A stretch of DNA of 64,000 nt from JANSWY01 sp965228955 (GTDB taxonomy: Bacteria > Bacteroidota > Bacteroidia > Cytophagales > Cyclobacteriaceae). This document shows positions 8,395 to 18,500 of this stretch, one piece after another (position 1 is the first letter of the stretch; each line of letters begins with the position of its first letter). Under the pieces are notes generated by a model. It had not been told where the DNA came from and made no database searches. It worked only from the letters and a program-made list of their open reading frames with translations. Made by a program: the position numbers and the translations under genes. The stretch is from positions 2,108,001 to 2,172,000 of the forward strand of contig OZ245848.1 of assembly GCA_965228955.1 (NCBI GenBank), read 5' to 3'.

Positions 8395-9162
8395 ATGAAG
8401 GCATTAATAATAGAAGACGAGAAGATTGCAGCTGACAGGTTAAAAGGATTAATTAAAGATCTCAGACCAGAATGGGAATTTATGAACAGAGTGGATTCGA
8501 TTGAAGACTCAGTAAAAGTGCTTCAAAATGAATCACCGGATCTGATATTTATTGATATTCAATTGTCCGATGGTATCAGTTTTGAGATTTTTAATCAGAT
8601 TCATGTTGAAACCCCACTAATATTTACTACGGCCTACAACGAATATGCAATAAAGGCTTTTAAAGTGAATAGTGTCGATTACCTACTTAAGCCCGTTGAC
8701 AAAAAGGAGTTGTTATCAGCAATTGAGAAGTTTGAAAATGCTAATAACAAGGGTAGCGAACCAGTCAGCGTGCAGTTAGATCCAAACATATTGAGTTCTC
8801 TCCTAACAACTATGACAAAATCCTACAAGGAGAGGTTTGTAATTAAAATTGGGGAACATATCAAGGTGGTTAATACTACAGATGCATTCTATTTCTTCAG
8901 TCAGGACAAGGTCACTTATCTGGTAGCTAATGATGGCAGGAGGTACGTTTTGGATTTCGCTTTGGATAAAGTTGAGGAGATGGTTTCACCGGAGCAGTTT
9001 TTCAGGATTAATAGAAAATTTATTGTTCATGAACAGGCTATTGATGATATCGTATCATTCTCAAATTCCAGGTTAAAGTTGTTTTTGAAACATGGAGAAG
9101 GTCATGATACAATAGTGGCTAGAGAGAGAGTCCAGGATTTTAAAGGTTGGTTAGATAAATAG
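8395..9162 (+). CDS. LytTR-family response regulator
   Basis: 255 residues: receiver domain (1-120) with acidic pocket E7-D8-E9, phospho-acceptor D54 (FIDIQLSDG) and the conserved Lys in LLKP (K99), then a LytTR DNA-binding domain from about 145 to the end. Partner of the LytS-type kinase whose stop is 2 bp upstream, so the two are translationally coupled. Expected to bind direct repeats upstream of its targets; none is evident beside the operon. Confidence 0.94.
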   Translation: MKALIIEDEKIAADRLKGLIKDLRPEWEFMNRVDSIEDSVKVLQNESPDLIFIDIQLSDGISFEIFNQIHVETPLIFTTAYNEYAIKAFKVNSVDYLLKPVDKKELLSAIEKFENANNKGSEPVSVQLDPNILSSLLTTMTKSYKERFVIKIGEHIKVVNTTDAFYFFSQDKVTYLVANDGRRYVLDFALDKVEEMVSPEQFFRINRKFIVHEQAIDDIVSFSNSRLKLFLKHGEGHDTIVARERVQDFKGWLDK

Positions 9163-9168
9163 AACTGC

Positions 9169-9513
9169 ATGTTTTTTACACTCGGTCTTACTTTAATCTT
9201 AATGCATGAAATGGATGCCATTCGATGCAAAGAATGGAGAATATTTCCAGGTTTACATTTGTTAAATGATAGATGGGGATTTATTGTATTTATGTGGTTA
9301 CATGTGCCACTATTTGGATGGATCTTATTCGAACTTATGCAGACCGATAATCAAGGCATGATAAAAGGCCTGAATATATTTTTTATTATTCATTTAGGGC
9401 TTCACTTATTATTTCTGATGCACAAGAAGAATGAATTTAAGGGCTTTACATCCTGGGCCATTATTGCTGGCTGTGCTCTGTGTGGAGTGCTTAGTTTGAT
9501 ATTAGAGTCTTGA
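9169..9513 (+). CDS. small integral membrane protein (DUF6713-like)
   Basis: 114 residues with four predicted membrane helices. The N-terminal HEMDAIRCKEWR segment, a buried-looking His-Glu-Met followed by E-W-R, resembles a small uncharacterised membrane family that I believe is DUF6713 (from memory, not checked). Follows the LytTR gene by 6 bp and overlaps the M23 peptidase gene, so it is probably co-transcribed with both. Confidence 0.75.
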   Translation: MFFTLGLTLILMHEMDAIRCKEWRIFPGLHLLNDRWGFIVFMWLHVPLFGWILFELMQTDNQGMIKGLNIFFIIHLGLHLLFLMHKKNEFKGFTSWAIIAGCALCGVLSLILES

Positions 9514-10019
9514 GAAAAAGAAAAATATTCACTTATTCCTTGTTGATTATTGTTCTATTAGGGTTTCTGGTGCCAGAAGAAATAGAGATGCCAGTGAAAG
9601 GAGCTGACGGGAATGATTATAATTCAGAATCATTTTGGTATTATCCATGGGAGAAATCTGTTACGCATAAAGGAGTAGATATTTTTGCGGATGCTGGTAC
9701 TGAAGTTCAATCACCATCGACTGGTATTGTTCTCTTTAAGGGAGAATTGGGACTGGGAGGAAATGTTGTTATTGTATTAGGGCCTAAATGGAGACTACAT
9801 TATTTAGCACATTTGAATTCAATTGATTGTAGTTATTTCGATTTTTTGTCAGGGGGAGAATTAGTTGGTACGGTTGGAGATTCAGGGAATGCGAAAGGGA
9901 AGCCACCTCATTTACATTATTCTATTATCACAATAATTCCATATCCTTGGAGAATCGATTCTGATCGACAAGGCTGGAAGAAGATGTTTTATTTGAATCC
10001 AATAGACAAATTGGACTAG
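9510..10019 (+). CDS. M23-family metallopeptidase (LytM-like)
   Basis: 169 residues starting at a TTG that overlaps the TGA stop of the preceding gene; no ATG lies early enough to keep the signal/anchor helix (residues 6-21). The peptidase domain has all the zinc-site elements: H53xxxD57 (HKGVD), H101 and the HLH motif (H134, H136). Such proteins cut peptide cross-bridges of peptidoglycan or act as inactive scaffolds; here the ligands are intact, so enzyme activity is likely. At 169 residues this is close to the minimal catalytic unit. In an operon with the LytS/LytTR pair, suggesting envelope-linked regulation (inference). Confidence 0.88.
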   Translation: MRKRKIFTYSLLIIVLLGFLVPEEIEMPVKGADGNDYNSESFWYYPWEKSVTHKGVDIFADAGTEVQSPSTGIVLFKGELGLGGNVVIVLGPKWRLHYLAHLNSIDCSYFDFLSGGELVGTVGDSGNAKGKPPHLHYSIITIIPYPWRIDSDRQGWKKMFYLNPIDKLD

Positions 10020-10046
10020 ATTTGGTTACAAGTAGAAACATCAGTT

Positions 10047-10553
10047 ATGTCAGTTGTAATTCTAGTCGACAAACAGGATAATGATTTGGGCCTTTATGAT
10101 AAGGTGGCTGCTCACAAAGAAGGTCTGCTGCATCGAGCTTTTTCAATCTTCATATTCAATAGTGAGAATCAATTGCTACTACAAAAGAGAGCGGACCATA
10201 AGTATCATTCTCCCGGTTTGTGGACCAATTCGTGTTGCAGCCATGATGTGAGAGAATACTCTTTACTGGAATTTGCTGGTAAAAGATTGAAAGAAGAAAT
10301 TGGGATAGCAACTGATCTCAAAGAAATCGGAACTGCTACATATGATTTGGATTGTGGTAATGAGATGAGGGAATATGAATTTAATCATTTGTTGCTGGGA
10401 TATTCTGATCATAAACCAACTCCTAATCCTGAAGAAGTAAGCGATATTAGATATGAAGATGTGGTTTCCATCAAGTTAGAAATTGAGAAAGATCCAAATC
10501 AATTCACTTCCTGGTTTAAGTACTTATTACCAAGAGTTGAAGCGCTACTTTGA
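10047..10553 (+). CDS. idi: isopentenyl-diphosphate delta-isomerase, type 1
   Basis: 168 residues, the usual size. Interconverts IPP and DMAPP for isoprenoid synthesis in the cytoplasm. Nudix-fold features: metal-binding H23 and H30, the TNSCCSH motif with catalytic Cys (C64) and H66, the KEEIG segment, and the paired glutamates E109 and E111 (EYE). Starts 27 bp after the M23 gene, so it may be the last gene of that transcript. Its 3' end overlaps the convergent SDR gene by 9 bp. Confidence 0.94.
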   Translation: MSVVILVDKQDNDLGLYDKVAAHKEGLLHRAFSIFIFNSENQLLLQKRADHKYHSPGLWTNSCCSHDVREYSLLEFAGKRLKEEIGIATDLKEIGTATYDLDCGNEMREYEFNHLLLGYSDHKPTPNPEEVSDIRYEDVVSIKLEIEKDPNQFTSWFKYLLPRVEALL

Positions 10554-11387
10554 TCTGTTTTTGTGATAGGCATTTTTTAATATCAGATGCACTAACCACG
10601 GTGCTAGTCTACTCATGAATGAATTCAATTTTCCTAAGGTTGTAAGTGTCATTGTAGCTTTTCTTCTTTCAATCAACCGAATGGCCCTTTTCGCAACGTT
10701 TTGCGGGCTATCTTTTTTTCCTACACCTCTGTTGGGCATAGGAATCACTTTGCCGTCCTGGTCATATATTGTTTTTTGTTCATCATTTTCTGTGAAGCCC
10801 ACATTGAGTAGACCGATGTGCACATTAGTTTTTGAAAGTTCTTTTCTTAATGATTGTGCAATTGACGTTACTGCCATTTTACTACTGCTGTAAGCACTAT
10901 GACCACCTAAACCATGAAAACCAGCTGCACTTCCAATAAACAAAATTGATCCATTTGTTTTGATAATTGATGGCATAACGGCCTTGGTCATATACACGGC
11001 TCCCAAAAGATTCACATCGATTAGTTTCTTGAAAGTATTGTTACTTAATTCGAGTAGGGGGGACTCGTCAGCAAAAACACCTGCATTGTTGATTAGAATG
11101 TCAATTTTTCCATATTCTTTAAGAATAGAGTCTACTATTAATTTACAATCTTCAGGGATTGAGATGTCACCTTGAATAGCGAATACTTTAGATAGGCCCT
11201 GATGTTCTAATTCCTGTTGAGCATTCTTTAATTGATTAATATTTCTGGCATTAATTACAATTGAAGCTCCTAATTTTCCAATCTCGTAGGCCATCGCTTT
11301 ACCAATACCTTTACTGGAACCCGTTATAAAGACGACTTTACCTTCCCAATTCATATTAGCAGTAGTTATTTGATTTGAACCAGTCAT
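10545..11387 (-). CDS. SDR-family NAD(P)-dependent oxidoreductase
   Basis: 280 residues. Classical short-chain dehydrogenase: TGSSKGIG cofactor loop (residues 22-29), NNAG (100-103), catalytic S153, Y166 and K170 (YSSSK). The start at 11387 is preceded by AAGGA and overlaps the upstream gene by 32 bp; an alternative ATG at 11354, one base after that gene's stop, would give a 269-residue protein beginning MNWEGKVVF and is also plausible. Together with the upstream epimerase-like gene it forms a two-gene NAD(P)-enzyme operon; substrates unknown, with sterol/lipid or sugar derivatives the usual range. Confidence 0.92.
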   Translation of the reverse strand: MTGSNQITTANMNWEGKVVFITGSSKGIGKAMAYEIGKLGASIVINARNINQLKNAQQELEHQGLSKVFAIQGDISIPEDCKLIVDSILKEYGKIDILINNAGVFADESPLLELSNNTFKKLIDVNLLGAVYMTKAVMPSIIKTNGSILFIGSAAGFHGLGGHSAYSSSKMAVTSIAQSLRKELSKTNVHIGLLNVGFTENDEQKTIYDQDGKVIPMPNRGVGKKDSPQNVAKRAIRLIERRKATMTLTTLGKLNSFMSRLAPWLVHLILKNAYHKNRSK

Positions 11388-12303
11388 AACATTCCTTAAT
11401 AGCGATTTTAATATCTGTCTGCGGCATTTTTAATTCCTTGATAGTTTCTGTGCTATCAGCATACTGAAGGATAAGTGATATTCTAGCCATTGGATAGGTT
11501 AGGAGAGGAGGTTTCTTTGTAATATCTGCAATCATAGAACTTAGCTTGCCGATAGTCAGGATTAGCCAGTTTGGTACTTTAATCTTTGGAGGTTTTTGAT
11601 GAACTATTCCAGCAACAGTTTGAAAGAAAGGTTTGTATTCCATATTCTGACCTCCTGCGACATATGCTTTTCCTGATTCACCCATAGTCAGGGCATTTAT
11701 GGCTGCTTGAGCAACATCTTTCACATAGACGAAATTCTTTCCACCACCTGAATAGAACTTCAATTTGCCTAAAGCTAATGTCAGAATCATCTTGCCGGAG
11801 CTGGGTTTAGAATCGTAAGGACCAATCATAAATGTCGGTAGGACACAGATCGTTTCAATCTTACCTGAGATTCCAGCTTTCTGCACTATTTTCTGAGCTT
11901 CAAACTTTGAATCGATGTAATCGAGACCGTATTGAGCTCCGTGATTTTCCATAATTGCACTTGCGGTACTGATGTAGATGAATCGTTTGATATTAGCATC
12001 TATAGCTAATTGAAGTATGTTTTTTGTGCCTTCAATATTTACTCTTCTAGTGAACTCGGACCTGCTGGGCCATACGTCTGTGATTGCCGCCGCATGAATA
12101 ATTGTATCAAAAGAATCTAAAATACCTTTTAATAAATCAGGTTGAAGAATATCTCCTTTGATTACCTCAATTTCCAATCCATCCAGCGACTTACTTTTTG
12201 AGGATGGGTGAATGAAGACAGTAACCTCATGATCTTGCTCTAAGAGCATTCTCACAAGATTGCTGCCTAATAAGCCATCTGCTCCGGTTAGAAATATATT
12301 CAT
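11356..12303 (-). CDS. NAD-dependent epimerase/dehydratase family protein
   Basis: 315 residues from the ATG at 12303, where the Rossmann motif starts immediately (LTGADGLLG, glycines 7, 10, 13). An in-frame extension to 12327 runs into the terminator hairpin of the neighbouring gene and is unlikely. The extended-SDR catalytic YIDSK is present. The sequence resembles dihydroflavonol-reductase/3-beta-HSD-like reductases rather than sugar-nucleotide epimerases. Transcribed with the SDR that follows. Confidence 0.92.
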   Translation of the reverse strand: MNIFLTGADGLLGSNLVRMLLEQDHEVTVFIHPSSKSKSLDGLEIEVIKGDILQPDLLKGILDSFDTIIHAAAITDVWPSRSEFTRRVNIEGTKNILQLAIDANIKRFIYISTASAIMENHGAQYGLDYIDSKFEAQKIVQKAGISGKIETICVLPTFMIGPYDSKPSSGKMILTLALGKLKFYSGGGKNFVYVKDVAQAAINALTMGESGKAYVAGGQNMEYKPFFQTVAGIVHQKPPKIKVPNWLILTIGKLSSMIADITKKPPLLTYPMARISLILQYADSTETIKELKMPQTDIKIAIKECYDWFKSNNYC

Positions 12304-12325
12304 GGAATGAATATAGGCCATAAAC

Positions 12326-12357
12326 AAGAAAGGCCCGTTTTAAAACGAGCCTTTCTT
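12326..12357 (-). terminator. strong hairpin terminator downstream of the tail-fibre-like gene
   Basis: A 32-bp inverted repeat, AAGAAAGGCCCGTTTT / AAAACGAGCCTTTCTT (12326-12341, 12342-12357), with one C/A mismatch and essentially no loop beyond TTTTAAAA. It lies 18 bp past the minus-strand stop at 12375 and ahead of the next gene's start at 12303. Confidence 0.8.
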
Positions 12358-12374
12358 CTGAATATTAAATTGAA

Positions 12375-13844
12375 TTATCTACTTTTTAATAATTCAATCT
12401 CTTTTTCCATTTCTTCAATTCTTTTTTGCTGGTCTTTATTCTGTTTGTGCTCTTCAATTAGGTAGAGAGTAAGTTCTTCTACTTTTTGAAGGAGCTTCAT
12501 ATTCATTTCTTTCAAGTAAACTCCGTTTTTAGCCATCTCGGCTGCAGATGGAATTTCAGGTAAATGGCTGTTTGTATTAGTATAGTTCTCTACTTCTTCA
12601 AGTGATCTAAGATGATAGTCATCTGCAAAAACATAATCTGGAGCTACTGCACCTAGTAGGTCTACTTTTACTTCATTGGTGTGGATATTTCCTTTAACAG
12701 TAAGTTTTGCATCGGGAATTGGAGTCCCAATTCCAACATTTCCATCATTATTGAGTCTCATGCTTTCCAATAAATTACTTCCGGTATTAACAAAGAAACT
12801 TAAGGACATAGATTGATCTGTAGCACTTCCCCTTCTTAATCCTTCTATTCTGGCTCCTTCAAATTTTGAACCATTCCCTTTAGCATAAATTTGAATCGCA
12901 CCATGGTGACCAGTGGAGTATGTGCCACTATTCTCTTCTGAGCCAAACAATTCTAAGGAGCCATCCTGAAGAGAAAGCAGGTGATCTGGAGAAGTAGTTC
13001 CGATTCCAATGTTACCATCATGCTCGAAAGTCATTAAATATTCAAGGCTACCCCCTGTAGAATTCGTTTTCCCAAGGAAAAGTCGATTATTAGCTTTGGC
13101 ACCCAGTGTAAAAAAGTTGGTTTCTGGAGTTTCAAACGCAATTGCAGCATGACCCTCTAGCTGAATCGCTTTTCCCCAACCACTGCTTGTCCAATTATTG
13201 GAAATAGGTTTAAGGTGTAGCATTGCTTCAGGGTTAATGTCTCCAATACTGACATAGCCCTCATCATGGACAGTAAATCGATTATTACCAGCGGCATCTT
13301 TCAACTGCATAATGTATCTGGTTCCTGAAGTACCTCCAGCCTGAACTAGTAATCCATGTCCGGAATTGTTGGAGTTTTTAATCACAGTTCCAAATGCACC
13401 TCCAGTGTTATCGTTCACATATAATTTTGAAGAAGGATTGGTGATGCCAATCCCTAAGTTTCCTACATTTGTAAGCCTCATTTTCTCTGTAAATGTAGTT
13501 CCAAAGCTATTTCCCGATCCGCTTGTATGCGTGTAGAAAGTTAATGCACCTTTCCAGTTGTTTTCTTCTCTGATACCAAAGATCGCAGCAGTATTTACGT
13601 CTGCGTTTTGCATTACAATACCACCACCTCTGCCGGTAGAAAAATTAGCATAATTTGTTTGAATTCTAATGCCTTGAGAAAACCCCAAAGCAGCCGGGTC
13701 AAATTTCACATGTAATAGATCAGATGGGTTATCTGTACCTATTCCAACTTTTCCAGTTGGGCCAATTTGATTGGTCTGTGCCGATAAACGAAAAGATATA
13801 ATGACAAATGATAGATATGCTAATAGTTTTAATGCCAATTTCAT
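12375..13844 (-). CDS. secreted tail-fibre-like / adhesin-type surface protein
   Basis: 489 residues from the ATG at 13844, which opens directly into a signal peptide (MKLALKLLAYLSF..., cleaved near LSAQ); an in-frame extension to 13901 adds residues ahead of the signal. The body is a repeated motif of the form NVGIGT.NP...L.V, seen at least five times (for example GKVGIGTDNPSDLLHV, NLGIGITNPSSKLYV, NIGIGTTSPDHLLSL, NVGIGTPIPDAKLTV), typical of the beta-helical shafts of Bacteroidota tail-fibre-like proteins. The C-terminus has the HLPEIPSAAEM segment and a coiled coil (about 450-489). Exported structural protein; no phage genes surround it, so it is not a prophage remnant. Confidence 0.85.
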   Translation of the reverse strand: MKLALKLLAYLSFVIISFRLSAQTNQIGPTGKVGIGTDNPSDLLHVKFDPAALGFSQGIRIQTNYANFSTGRGGGIVMQNADVNTAAIFGIREENNWKGALTFYTHTSGSGNSFGTTFTEKMRLTNVGNLGIGITNPSSKLYVNDNTGGAFGTVIKNSNNSGHGLLVQAGGTSGTRYIMQLKDAAGNNRFTVHDEGYVSIGDINPEAMLHLKPISNNWTSSGWGKAIQLEGHAAIAFETPETNFFTLGAKANNRLFLGKTNSTGGSLEYLMTFEHDGNIGIGTTSPDHLLSLQDGSLELFGSEENSGTYSTGHHGAIQIYAKGNGSKFEGARIEGLRRGSATDQSMSLSFFVNTGSNLLESMRLNNDGNVGIGTPIPDAKLTVKGNIHTNEVKVDLLGAVAPDYVFADDYHLRSLEEVENYTNTNSHLPEIPSAAEMAKNGVYLKEMNMKLLQKVEELTLYLIEEHKQNKDQQKRIEEMEKEIELLKSR

Positions 13845-14001
13845 AAAAAAGATTTTAATGATGAATAAATAGATGTTGATGTCCTTGACAGACTTTCGCA
13901 AATTTAGCGTTATTCATCACTAAATCTAACAATTTTTTAATTTTGAATTATGGAACTTTTAAGTCCTGATGGGGTTCGTAAATCCTTCTTTTTTCACACA
14001 A

Positions 14002-15477
14002 TTAAAAACTCCGTGCGTTATTCACAACATCCTGAAATTCATTAATTCTTCCGTATGGGTCATTTAAAGATACCTCATCCAACCAATCAAGGACTTTGTC
14101 ATATGTTGCATCACCTTTATATGGAGAGTCAGTAATTACCATTGAAAATCCAGCTATGCTGGCAGTAAACTGCATAAAATCTGATGAGTTGGCGAATGAG
14201 TAACCTTCATCGTAGATTTCTAACTCCATTGGATTACTCTTATCAGAGTCTGGTTCTTTGTATCTGAAATCAATTGTGAAAGTTGGTTCCATTCTGAAGT
14301 TTACTTCTGTTTCTTTAGATATGATTTCATAAAGTGCTGTTACATTTTGGTTTGATCCGATTTCTCCTGCGTCTTTATTGTCGTCTTCAAAATCTTCTTC
14401 CTGTAATAATCTATTTTCATATCCAATTAAGCGGTATGCCTCTACGAAAGTTGGGTTAAACTCGACTTGTACTTTCACGTCTTTTGCAACTGTGTAGAAT
14501 TTGGGGAATTCATGGATGAATACTTTGTCCATTTCTTCAGATTTGTCGAGATACTCATAGTTTCCATTTCCATTGTTGGCTAATTGCTCCATCATACCAT
14601 CATTGAGATTTCCTCTTCCCACGCCAAGCACTGTTAAAAATATTCCCTCATCTCTTTTTGTTTCAATTAATGAAACTAATTCCTCAGTACTTGACATTCC
14701 AACATTAAAGTCACCATCTGTTCCAAGAATTACCCTGTTGTTTCCATTAGGTATGAAATTTTGAGCAGCAATTTCGTAAGCAGTAAGAATTCCTTCAGCT
14801 CCAGCGGTACTTCCCCCAGATGTCAATTCATTGATAGCTGCCTTAATTCTTGATGGGTCTGTTGTGGATTGTAAAGCAAGTCTAGAGGAACCTGCATAAG
14901 TAACTATAGCTATTCGATCTTCAGGTTTTTTCTGATCAACAAATCTATTAAAGCCTTCTTGTAAGAAACCTAATTTATTTGGTTTGTCCATTGAACCAGA
15001 TACATCAATTAGTAGGACAAAGTTGGAAGCAGGTAATTCATTCTTGTCAATAGGTTTTCCTTTTACTCCTATCCTAATCAATTTGTGTTCGGGTTCCCAT
15101 GGACAAGTAGCTACTTCTCCGTTTAGTGCAATTGGGTGACTTTCATCTTCATAAGGATAATCCAGCTGAAAGTAATTGATTAGCTCTTCTGTTCTGATCG
15201 CAGCTTTAGGAGGCATCTGATTTTCATCCATTATGAACCTTCGCATGTTGGCATAAGAGGCACCATCTGCATCTATAGAAAAGGTAGATATAGGTGAGGA
15301 CGAAACATCGACAAACGGATTTTCTTCGTAAACGATATAATTCTCTCCTCGGGCGGCTTGTTGATCATCTATATAAAAGTCGCCATTTGCAGCATAAGAA
15401 GAATCTTCTTCATAGCCACAACCAGATAGTATGAATACAGTAGAAATAATGATGGTGGGGATTACAGAGAGTTTCAT
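14002..15477 (-). CDS. VWA-domain lipoprotein (YfbK-like)
   Basis: 491 residues. Lipoprotein signal ending FILSGC (Cys20). The N-terminal module (about 45-130, with VDVSSSPISTFSIDADGASY split here) and the C-terminal module (about 320-491) match the three-part YfbK architecture: N-terminal VWA-associated domain, VWA, DUF3520. The MIDAS metal site is complete (DVSGS, D158-S160-S162, with the GSTAG and GTDGD loops). Function of YfbK proteins is unknown; they probably mediate protein-protein contacts at the cell envelope. 57 bp downstream of smc on the same strand. Confidence 0.92.
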   Translation of the reverse strand: MKLSVIPTIIISTVFILSGCGYEEDSSYAANGDFYIDDQQAARGENYIVYEENPFVDVSSSPISTFSIDADGASYANMRRFIMDENQMPPKAAIRTEELINYFQLDYPYEDESHPIALNGEVATCPWEPEHKLIRIGVKGKPIDKNELPASNFVLLIDVSGSMDKPNKLGFLQEGFNRFVDQKKPEDRIAIVTYAGSSRLALQSTTDPSRIKAAINELTSGGSTAGAEGILTAYEIAAQNFIPNGNNRVILGTDGDFNVGMSSTEELVSLIETKRDEGIFLTVLGVGRGNLNDGMMEQLANNGNGNYEYLDKSEEMDKVFIHEFPKFYTVAKDVKVQVEFNPTFVEAYRLIGYENRLLQEEDFEDDNKDAGEIGSNQNVTALYEIISKETEVNFRMEPTFTIDFRYKEPDSDKSNPMELEIYDEGYSFANSSDFMQFTASIAGFSMVITDSPYKGDATYDKVLDWLDEVSLNDPYGRINEFQDVVNNARSF

Positions 15478-15534
15478 GGTTCTTAGGTTTTGTTGCTAAG
15501 AATGACACCACGAATTGTAAATTGGTTGGGATAC

Positions 15535-18500
15535 CTAGGCGAGTTCTCTTAAATCTACAGGGACTACTCTTGAAACTCCTTGCTCAATCATTGTGATACC
15601 ATAAATGATGTCAGTACTTGCCATTGTTCTCTTATTGTGAGTTACGATGATGAATTGAGAGTCTTTACTGAAAGTTCTGATAATGTTATTAAACTTATCA
15701 ATATTCGCATCATCAAGCGGAGCATCAACCTCATCAAAAATACAGAATGGAGCTGGTTTGATTAGATAAATGGCAAATAGGAGAGATGTTGCTGTAAGCG
15801 TTTTTTCTCCACCAGAAAGTTGATTAATAGTAAGAGGCCTCTTTCCTTTTGGTTTTGCAATAATATCGATGCTTGAATCAAGCGGTCTCTCCGGGTCTGA
15901 GAGTTTTAGATCACAATCATCTTCTTCTGTGAAAAGTGATCGGAACACTTTGATGAAGTTGGATTTGATATTTTCAAACGCTTCCTGGAAGGTTTCCTTG
16001 GCTACAGTGTCGATCTCAGTAATTGTGGCCATCAGACTTTCTTTGGCTTTTATCAAATCTTCCTTTTGAGTGATAATAAAGTCGTGCCTTTCTTTTATTT
16101 CCTGATAAGCTTCCATTGCCATAGGGTTGATTGGCCCCATGTTTTCAATTCTGTTTTTCAGCTTCTCAACTTTGTCTTGAAGTTCTTGTTCTGAAAGCTC
16201 GTCTGCTTCTGTCTTTTCGGATTCTTCTGCGAGAAGTTTATCAAGATTAACGTCAAATTCAACGGCTAATCTTTCTTTAACTGAGTTCAATTGAAGTTTT
16301 GTTTCATTCAATTGATTGTTCAGTTCGATCAGGAATAAATCAGATTGTTCTTTGCTTCGCTGAAGTTCTCTTGTTTCCTTTTCAGTCTCGTCTATTTTAC
16401 CTCTTGCGCTGTAGTATTCTCTTTCAGCTTCGTTAACCCCTTTTTCAATGGTCTCTTTCTCCTCATACATCTCAACCAATTGATCGTCATTGGTCTCTGC
16501 TGTTTGAATTAGAGTTTTAACTTCTTCGTCAGTCTGACGTAGTGCATCTGAGTTTTTCTCTATTCTTTCTTTGCTGCTCTCAAAAGTAGTTTGCTTAAAA
16601 GAAATTTCTTGGCCTATGCTTGCTACTTTATTTTGCTGTTGGTGGAAAAGAATATTTTCCTGATTGTAAGCAGCAGATTTGCCAGAAAGCAATTCATTTG
16701 AAGCATCCAATTCCTCTTTGATTGTCTCATACTCCATTTCATGCTGTTCGAGAGCGGATTTAGAAGTTTCTTGTTTTGGGACAATTTCGGATAGTTCTTC
16801 AGCTAGTACTTGTAGCTTCTCTTCAATGTCTTCACGCTTGGTTACATTACTATTAAGTAGGTCTGCAAACTGCTCTTGTTTGGTCCTGATGGTAATGTAT
16901 TCCTGGTTGATTTTATTCACCTCATCCTTGATCGATTCCAGCTTTGCTTTTAATGTGCTGGTTTTTAATGATTCAAGTTGTTTGGTATTTTCGTCTAAGT
17001 CGTTTTGGGTTGTTTCTAGCTTCTGGTTAAGCTTTTTGATATCTGCAGCCAGTTTTTCAAGATTCTTGGCTCTACCAATTCTTTTACCCTCAAATAGCCC
17101 AACTGATCCTCCAGAAATACTAAAGTCTCGCTTGGTGATTTTACCGTTTTTGGAAATGGCGATTACATCATCTGGAGCTTCATCAACCTGGCTGTTTTCA
17201 ATGATGTAGACATTGTCCAGTACATATGAAATTAGCTTTTTGTACTTTTCATCGTATTCAACGATTTCAGTAGCTGGGGTAGCATTTTGAATTAACTTTG
17301 GATCTGAGCTTCTGAACTTATTGAATTGATCTAGAATGAAGAAGTGCGCTTTACCTTTTGCTGCTTCACTTAGGAGGTTAATCGCCTGGTAAGCCTGTGA
17401 TTCTGTGTCTACAATATAGTAGTTCATCAGTGGCTCCAGGTAATTTTCGATTGTTACTCTATACTCTTCATCACAAGTCAGAATATCTGAAAGGAGAGGA
17501 GCATCCTTAGCCCAGGAGGACTGTTTCTTTAGGAACTTTATGGCTTCAGGAAAACCTTCCAAATTATCTACAAGAGATTTCGTTAGGTTATACTCGTTTT
17601 GCTTGGCATCCAATTTTCTGTTGATTTGAACCAATTGGTCCTTAATCAATTCAACAGTTTTTTCCCCGGATTCAATTCTTGCCTGGAGTTGCTCTTCTTT
17701 TATTTTTACTTCGTTGTACTCTTCTTCTTTTGATTCCTTGAGAGATGAAATGTCTTTTAGTTTCTTTTCAAATTCATCAAGGTTGGTAGATTGTTCGGAG
17801 CTGTCCTCAGCAGCTTTTTCAAGTTCCTGTTTTAAGGTGCTTTGTTGTATTTGTTTTATTTCTAATGATTTACTTAGCTGGAATACTTCTTCCCGCTTCG
17901 TAGTAACCATTGTAGAGAGCTCTTGAGCCTTACTTTGAATTTCTAAAGTCTGAGCTTTTTGGCCTTCATAATCTTCCTGAAGTGTATTGAGTTTAGCCGT
18001 GACTTCAGCAAGTATCTTGTCTGCAGTCTCCTTTTCGTTATTCAAGCTCTGAATACTGAAACTAGCTCTTTCGTTACTCTTCTTGTCTTGCTCGATTTGT
18101 TCTCTAAGGTTGTCTGCCCTGTCGTTAAGGAATCTTAGACGTTCATTTTTAATTTTCTTTTCACTCTCATAAGCTCTGATTTTACCAACATGGTCATTCA
18201 GAGTTTTTTGTCTTGAGCTTAGGAGTTTTTCTTTTGTGACAAGGTCAGCCTTAGCCTGTTCTATAGCAGCTTCTTTTTCGGTTTGCTGCTTGTTGAGGCT
18301 GAGCTTTTTATCGTTTTCCTGCTCAAGTTGTTTGTTGAGTGTTTGATACGTATTCTGTTGATTGGCAACAGACTTACGTGCTAAAGAGATGCTAAATATT
18401 TTGTAGTCCTCTTTTATTTTATAGTACTTCTCAGCTTGCTTGGCTTGTCTTTCTAGTTGTTTGAGGTTCTTTTCAATTTCAAACAGGAGGTCCTCAACTC

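Noticed and set aside
12304..12327. N-terminal extension of the epimerase gene
   Set aside because: Lies inside or next to the terminator hairpin of the tail-fibre gene; the ATG at 12303 starts the Rossmann fold directly.
12375..13844. Prophage tail gene
   Set aside because: Tail-fibre-like repeats are common in secreted Bacteroidota proteins; it has a Sec signal and no phage neighbours.
16679..17209. 176-residue open frame on the plus strand inside smc (and other antisense frames there)
   Set aside because: Serine/leucine-rich shadow of the charged coiled-coil coding strand; no homology-like features and the SMC frame is clearly real.
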